Assembly (NCBI RefSeq): GCF_018320785.1
Contig: NC_054876.1
Coordinates: 9,986,712 to 10,050,711 of the forward strand
Direction: 5' to 3'
Length of the DNA stretch: 64,000 bases
Origin: Cheilinus undulatus
Lineage: Eukaryota > Chordata > Actinopteri > Labriformes > Labridae
Shown here: positions 57,451 through 64,000 of the stretch, piece by piece
Numbering within the stretch: the stretch's first letter is position 1
Layout of the letters: the number at the start of each line of letters is the position of its first letter
The notes under the pieces: generated by a model
What the model saw: only the letters and a program-made list of their open reading frames with translations
What the model was told of the DNA's origin: nothing
Database searches by the model: none
Position numbers and translations under genes: made by a program

Positions 57451-60400
57451 GTGCTAGCATTTTAAGTTTTGCTTATTGTGATGATGTTTACTTCATAATG
57501 ACGCTAAAATCTGTCAACCCTTAAGCTCATGTGAGTTTTGTAAAGCTATGCTTTAGCCATTATGGTTTTTACCTTATATTCATTTAAACAGGATTGTGCA
57601 AACTATCTGCAGGAGCCAGTTTTTGGCTCCTGTTTGTTTTCATTCCTTTGTTAAACAGCATGAAAGAACATGCTGTGAGGTTATCAATGAACCTAAAACA
57701 TGCTGACCTAAAGGTCTGAAGTCTGAGCTTTTTGCGTCCAAAGCATGAAGACTTTGTCGACTGAATTCCTTCTTGTAAGAAAACTTTGTGAATGTTTTAA
57801 ACACAGTGTTGTTTTGAAAATATTTTACTTACAGGACTCCCTTTTTAATTCCCCTGTTGGGGATTTTAAAAGGAGATAAAGAGAAAAACTGTTAATGTGG
57901 GTTTGGCGCTTACTTTCATCATTGGGATCAGATGCTGTTACTCACACCGCTTCATTCAAAGGCGGACACATGACAGTACTTCTACTTTCAGTATCGTTAA
58001 GAAGTTTACTTCAACGGAAAACACTTCACACATCAAAAATGCGCTGAAATTTACTCGCCGCTCCAGGGTTTCTGCTGAAAACTTTCTGTTTCTTCTGCCT
58101 GCCATCAAAGAGCTTTTCCAGGAAACACTGAGTCTGTCGGTTAGTTTGTCCTGCCTGGTCTGTCTGTCCCCTCCTTCTCTCTATTAGTGGATATCGCTCA
58201 ATGTTCTTTTGGCAGGGAGTCTATATTGTGTTGTAAGATCCTTTTCTACAGTGCTGTTTGACCTGCCCTAGTGCTCTCTGTACCCTCCTCCTCTCTGGCT
58301 GTGTGGGTCATCAGTAAGGCCTCTGACCTCAGGGAAACAGAAACCTGGTGAATCTCTGAGCAGGCGCACAGCACAGTTACCTGATAAGGCGACAACCAGA
58401 GGAGCTGGTTGCTTGGTTACCTTTTGAAAACAGATCCAGGGAGTGTACTTCTCTGTGTATGTGTGGCTTCCTCTGAAAATTTACCCTCCCCCTTGCCTGT
58501 ATTCAGTTATCTTTTTTTATTTTGCACAATGGCTGCTGCAGATGTATTGGGTATCTGACTACTAAAGTGGTTTTCATGAGTAAATGCTTTGCAAGGAATG
58601 ACTATTACAGCTTTGTGTGTTCCGATAAAGGACCTGTGGAGAGAGTTACAACCAGAGAGAGAGGGGTAGAGACATGGACTAAGCCATTGTCATTGGCCCC
58701 ATGCAGACAGCAATGACTTCAGGTCACAGTCACTTGTCATGACCCAGCAGTCAAACCCCTTTACCTCCCGGTGTCTGAAACATGCTGCAGCCACAGATTC
58801 ACCCCCAACCAAGCAGCCACCCACTCCGCCTGCAGCCGCTTGTCCTTGGAAATTAAAGAGGAACATGTAGAATTGGATCACACTCTGGGGACACTGCTTT
58901 TGTCCTCCACAATTTCACGACAGGGACGAGCCAGCATGAATATTCACAGCCGTAGACATTAATATTTTAGCATGCCAGTCCTGTGCCAACTCCTGTTCAC
59001 CTACGCAGGAGTGTGAAACGCTGATCCCGCCGTTACCGCGCCACATTACCAACACCTTCTTCCCTCATTTCCCCCCTCCATTTCATTTTTGAATTACTGA
59101 ATGAACAAATTGCAGCCTGTGGGAGAATTGCTGAAAATGATTAATAGTGGTGCTTGTTTCTGAGTCCTTTTAATGGCCGTTCAGCCACTCGGTATTCAGA
59201 GCTCATTCTCTTTTCACAGGTAGGAGGTAAAAATGCATGCTGGTTTGCTGCCAATGCATTCTTGTGGAGAGATAAATTGGAAAGATTATACCTGAATCCT
59301 GTCAGCCATAAAGTCAATGTTACATTGACAGATTTTTATATGCCTTCTAACTTCTATGACACTTGAGCTCCATTATTGACCCAGTCATAGAAGCAGGGGA
59401 CCTCAGGCATGCAGATTATATGCAGTGATATCCAATAAGCTTTTCTCTGGAGGGATTTGTTTAAGTGACACCAATTAGTGGTTGATCAGTTCTGAAAGGT
59501 CATTCTGTAGTGTGTATGTGCGACCTAGGGGACCATGACTTATTGCTTCAGTCTGCTGCTTGGTCAATTTGCTGTTTTTTTTTTTTTTCCAAACAACCAA
59601 CCATGACTCAGAAAACAAGGAAAGTGGGAAAAAACGCTCTCTGTAAGAAGCTAAAACCACCAAGTTTCTGTGACTTTTCTTAATACCAGATTTAGGGTTC
59701 AAGGTCTATTTGTTGGGCTTTTTTATTACTCGGAGTTGTACAGTAAAAAAGAAAGCTGCAGCTCCCTTAAATGAAACAAAAACATAGAAACATTTTCATA
59801 ATGTAATGCAGAGGATGAATCAAGGACGGATGATAAGCAGGGTGAAAAAAGTTGCATAAGTGGGCTTTGTCATTGACTACATTTAAACTTCTACATGCTG
59901 TCTTAAAAATGTACAACTTGTACTTCTCATAGAGCCACTGAACTTTATCATGTGCTTAAAATGAGTTCAATATTGCAGTTGTCTCATTCATTACCTAATG
60001 ATGGTGTAATCCATTAATTACAAATTATATGTTGAAGGCTAGATATTAACCTCCTGGTGGTCCGATATGTTTTCTCTCATGTGCAGTTAATCAGTATTGC
60101 ATCCTAGCCAGTTGAAATGATGGGAGTGCTTTTGTACTGGGTAATTAAAGTCATTTCTTACCTGTAAATGCGCCTCTGATAAGAATGTTAGAGTGGAAAG
60201 ACTTCTGGTGTGCTTTTAAAAATTAAAACGGATCTGTTTTTACCATGATAAGACTCTATGTGTTTTCAAACAGTGTTTTTCTTTGCAATTATTTGCCCCC
60301 CCAGCTCTTCTATGCAAGCAAATTTTTGACAAAATGAAAGATTATAAATATAACTAATGTGTTACTTTTTTGGTCTCTGAACCTAGTGGATGGACCTAGA

Positions 60401-60539
60401 ACAATGTAAAATAACTTGCAGAATTTTTTACACAAATGAAAACTTAATTATTCAAAATATATGCCCTCATGTATAGATACTGGAAAAATGTAGTTGGTAA
60501 TCCTGATTAATTATCATCTAAATATCAATCAAAATAGTC
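57451..60539 (+). other. Intron, no gene; possible conserved noncoding stretch at 58700-59080
   Basis: No exon recognised. The part at about 58700-59080 is more GC-rich and less repetitive than its surroundings. Short frames here (57897-58187, 58522-58716, 58771-58962, 59154-59366) have no family resemblance. Confidence 0.4.
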
Positions 60540-60905
60540 ACAATTATAACCTCTTTTTAACTTGTTTTGGACTCTTTGGTTACGGTTCGTATTAACCATC
60601 TCTTAAGTTTGCTATCAATTTCCCTCTTGCAGCCACGTTCAGGGAGGTTGGCTACCTTAAATTCCTGAATAATATTTTCAACTGTAGTCACAGGAACATC
60701 AGGCAGCTTGGAGGTAGTCTTATAACCTTTACCTTTAACATGCTGGTCTATAATTTTCTTTCTAATCTCCTGGGACAACTGTCTCCTTAGCTTTCTGTGA
60801 TCCATGTTTAGTGTGGTTCATACCATGATACCAAACAAAGATGATTCTGTTGAACCATAACTCAAAAGCAATGTCTGATTTTCATTAGTTGTCCACTTGT
60901 GTATG
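60540..60905 (-). mobile_element. Tc1-like transposon fragment (DNA-binding domain)
   Basis: On the minus strand 60805-60557 encodes LRRQLSQEIRKKIIDQHVKG, KGYKTTSKLPDVPVTTVENI and IQEFK, the first helix-turn-helix domain of a Tc1-like transposase, followed by a KLKRWLIRTVTK second-domain start. The frame opens with an MDHRKLR start. The catalytic domain and terminal repeats are missing. Confidence 0.85.
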
Positions 60906-60929
60906 TCAGCTGTGAATATCTGCTTTGTA

Positions 60930-61145
60930 CTCAATAAGTTAGTAGAGTTTTAGGCAGGAACAACTGATCTACACAAACTTTAAAGTATGTTTTAAGACCT
61001 TAATTTTTTTTGTCCATCTGCAAACTTTAAACAGTGTTTTAAGGTTTGAATCTGTGGGTCCTAACTACTTTTGTATACTGGTACTGGCTAAATTGTAAAT
61101 ATTGGCATGTCAGATATTGACAAATCCAATATTTTGTATCCCAAA
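60930..61145. repeat. Copy of the dispersed AT-rich MITE-like family
   Basis: It carries GTTTTAAGACCTTAATTTTT, CAGTGTTTTAAGGTTTGAA and TGTAAATATTGGCATG, then CAATATTTTGTATCCC, in the order seen at 871-1300, 6161-6389 and 23390-23555. Confidence 0.6.
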
Positions 61146-64000
61146 CAATGTTATTTTCTTTAATCAAGCTGCTCTTAAACATGTGACTGTTGACTCTGTG
61201 GACAGGAGTCTGTAGTGCCAGTAGTTTGTGGACACTTTACTAAAGCAGACCTCACTTCTGATGTACTTTTCTCACAAACCCCATGTGGAGGCTATTTGAT
61301 AATGCTGTTTCATAACAATCATCCTTAACTATTGCCAGCTATAGCAGCATGCAGCTGCAGAAAATTATTCAGTTTTAACACGAGACAACCCAACTCAATT
61401 GGCATATAGTAGGAATATACCAGCTGACTTCTTGCTATTTCTCTCTCTTCTGCTCTGTCTCTCGCATATGCTCATGAAGATGATCATGTCATCACCACAA
61501 AACATCTCTACAGTTACTCTTCAGCTGTACTTCATTTACTCGGGTGGCTTGCTGGAGTGTAGACTATGTGGGAAAAACTGTCCCCAGCTTTCAGTTCTTC
61601 AAGTGACCCAGATCTCATTAAGTGGGCTGATTAGAGTTAGACAAAAGATAAAAGAGAAAGATTGTCCAGCCCTAGTATCTTCAGTATGACTGTTGAAACA
61701 CTCAGAGTTTGTGTTAAACAATGACTGTGCTGAGGCAGAGACATTTCCTCTGTATCCATGTTACCTATCAGTTAAAACAAGGTCACTGCAGCTCTGGTTC
61801 TCTCCGCCCTCCTGAGTCCATCGGTCATCATCACGGCGCCACACTGTTCGACGATAAACAGCCTCAAAGCACATTCATCACTTAGCCACTTGATGCCCAG
61901 CTCTGCAGCTCCCACAATGCCCTCTGCTCCTAATGAGGAATAATGGGCTCTGTGACAAATAAGCTGTTCACTGTGATGATAATAATGGTTTTTACATACC
62001 TCATATCTCAAGTGAACATCGCCAGAATACCATTTTTCTGCAGATAAACGGCCCAGGAGCAGAGAAGGTGCAGCACAGCAGGAAGTGAAGGAGATTTGAA
62101 GGAGTTTCTTACAAAATAAGGTTCAATTATATGGAAAAATGATACTGGAATTCATTAAAAAGCTGAAAAGAAGTGTGCTTTACGCTAAAAGAGAGAGCTA
62201 TTTATCCTCAGGCTTTGAAGTTTGCTATAAAAAAAGTGTTTAATAATGTGTTAATGTTTTCACACTTTATTTTCACAGGTTTCAAATAGTAGATAGGTCT
62301 CCAGTTGGATTTAATGTCTTTGTAGATGTTACAGCATAAATCAAGTTTAGTTCTTGAACTCAGGAATGGGAAAATAATCCAAATACTTGTTGTGGCTTGT
62401 TTCAGCATATAGAGTAAAAGTTTTATATCAGGTATGAATGTAAACGTAAATATATATAGTAAATACTAACATTTAAGCTAGTCACAGTAAATTGTCTTCT
62501 ATTCATGATTTTTTTTTGTGAATCAGTCAATCAAAAATAATAAATCTAAGCTGATATATTTCAGTGCTTCAGTCAGACATTACTTGATCTAATGTGACAG
62601 GCAGAATGACGACCAGCAGGCTTAAAATAATGATTTAAAGCAATTTGACCTAGTAAATATAATGAATTTACATGTCAAGTCATGTACAGTCAATCTAAGG
62701 TTAGCGAAAACAGCCAACTGATTCTATTAACAAGCAGAATAACCATGAAATTTGTTGTATAACATTCACTTTTAATACTTAATATTACTTATTTTAAATG
62801 TTGTGGCCCACTGCCATTGAAGCTAGTGCAGGGATGTGGACCAGAATGGCTCCCTCATCGTGTCAAAATCCTGCATTTAAAGAAAACAGAGAGTAGTCCG
62901 CTAGGTAAATAAACCCTTTGGAACTCAGAAAACTCCTCAATTAGAGAACTATTTCCTTATTTAGCTAAAAATTATTTAAACAGTGTTTAACCGACTAGTC
63001 CAAAATGGAGAAAATGCTCAGAAAACAGTCAAATTCATAACAGGACCATTGTGTCAGTGGGTATAAAATGTGATGCTTTTGAGTTAGCAGCTACTCCTGC
63101 CAGCTTTCATTCCTCTTTGCCGATGAATAACATGCTTAATGTGGTTTACATATCGCTTTGGTTGAGTAGCTATACATGAGTATAACCCTCAACATCCAAC
63201 ATGCAACTTTATTTCCATTTTCTAGTTCAAAATACTGGCATGCTGCACTATTCCTACAACATGCTTAACACTTAGCTACTTATGTTTACGTCCAATGAAG
63301 TGCCGGGAGAAAATTCTGTCAGGAAGGCAGTGGCCAATAACTAAAGCTACATCGAATACTAGTTGGGGAAGACTTCATGACTGTTTTGAAAGAGCATTTG
63401 AATAAGATTTCAGGCCTGTGTTTGTAAGAAATTATAGATGATTAATTTAACCAACTAGTAAATCTTGTGCTGGTAGTTTGATACTGCACACATCCCTAAT
63501 TGCGAGATCTCCCATATTTTCAGAATTGGTTAAGTTTTAAAAATATTTTTGCATGTGTCAGGCTTTAGCAGTGTGATTTATGTCCTGGATTTTATGATTG
63601 ATTATACCATTGTGGGGCCACCAAGGCAATAAAATAAGACAACCCCATGAAAAAAATGTAGCCTGGTAATATGCTTTTTACCTAAGTGGAACGTGGCATC
63701 ATTTTTAGATCTCTTTATAATATTGAGCTTCAGTGCAAGCTGCTAACTATGAGACTTACAGAAATACATGAGGTTAGCCCAGAACTGAGTGCTTTAAAGA
63801 ACCAGCAAAGCCAAGCTGTTATTATCGGCTTGAGAAAAGTAGCTGTTAAGGATTCAGATGCAGCCATCACTGTCATTTGATTCAGATCTGTGTCCTCTGT
63901 CCAACAGACAGGGACTGAGAATGGTGTACGTTTTAAAAGTAAAGTGCCTGTATCCATGACAACACCAGTTTGCAAACCATCTGCTCCTTTTTGTCATAAT
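61146..64000 (+). other. Intron, no gene; possible conserved stretch at 61750-62060
   Basis: No exon recognised up to the window end. 61750-62060 is non-repetitive, more GC-balanced, and contains no long frame with family resemblance. Frames at 61399-61689 and 63686-63975 are unlike known proteins. Confidence 0.4.

Noticed and set aside
1-64000. tRNA, rRNA, CRISPR or let-7/miR-99/miR-125 genes
   Set aside because: I looked for tRNA B-box-like text, regular spaced repeats and those mature microRNA sequences and found none.

Overview
This is a vertebrate window, almost certainly from a ray-finned (teleost) fish. It is AT-rich and intron-rich. It carries many fish-type repeats: Tc1/mariner transposons, hAT-like MITEs, and L2-like and L1-like LINE relics. 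The gene content is low, which is normal for vertebrates. No bacterial, CRISPR, rRNA or tRNA features were seen.

Three spliced genes can be read directly, all on the + strand. (1) EURL, the homologue of human C21orf91: three 3' coding exons at 9325-9828, 12535-12597 and 16422-16600, followed by what looks like a 4.3-kb 3'UTR ending near an AATAAA at 20905. The N-terminal exon lies upstream of the window. (2) A FIIND(ZU5-UPA)-CARD inflammasome-type gene of the NLRP1/CARD8 class: six exons from 30125 to 33244, intact reading frame. The FIIND self-cleavage serine appears to be replaced by glycine. (3) BTG3, an anti-proliferative CCR4-NOT adaptor: four coding exons from 46245 to 48461 (233 residues), with a poly(A) signal at 49123. 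A fourth gene begins at 53573 with a 17-residue signal-peptide exon that splices into an intron running past the end of the window. CXADR is one candidate for it, unproven. EURL and BTG3 are also neighbours on human chromosome 21, so the backbone is conserved synteny; the FIIND-CARD gene between them is an insertion relative to that arrangement.

Layout: 1-9.3 kb, upstream sequence or intron of EURL with one clear hAT-type MITE. 9.3-21 kb, EURL with an L2-like LINE in its last intron. 21.2-30 kb, a repeat nest: an antisense Tc1 element, an AGTACT-rich array, a hAT-like element filled with a GTGGCAAAAA array, and an L1-like LINE broken by another element. 30.1-33.2 kb, the FIIND-CARD gene. 33.2-38.8 kb, more LINE and Tc1 relics. 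38.9-42.5 kb, a cluster of an interstitial telomere repeat, a 145-bp satellite and a 2-kb polypyrimidine array that was the landing site of a 504-bp hAT-like element with a perfect 8-bp target duplication. 43.3-49.2 kb, a Tc1 fragment, a possible BTG3 promoter, then BTG3. 49.3-53.3 kb, hAT-like repeats, a second GTGGCAAAAA array and a mariner fossil. 53.4-64 kb, promoter, first exon and long first intron of the last gene.

The genes do not form a pathway. EURL and BTG3 are developmental or proliferation regulators; the FIIND-CARD gene is an innate-immune signalling component. All assignments come from reading translations, splice sites and repeat ends by eye. No search was run.
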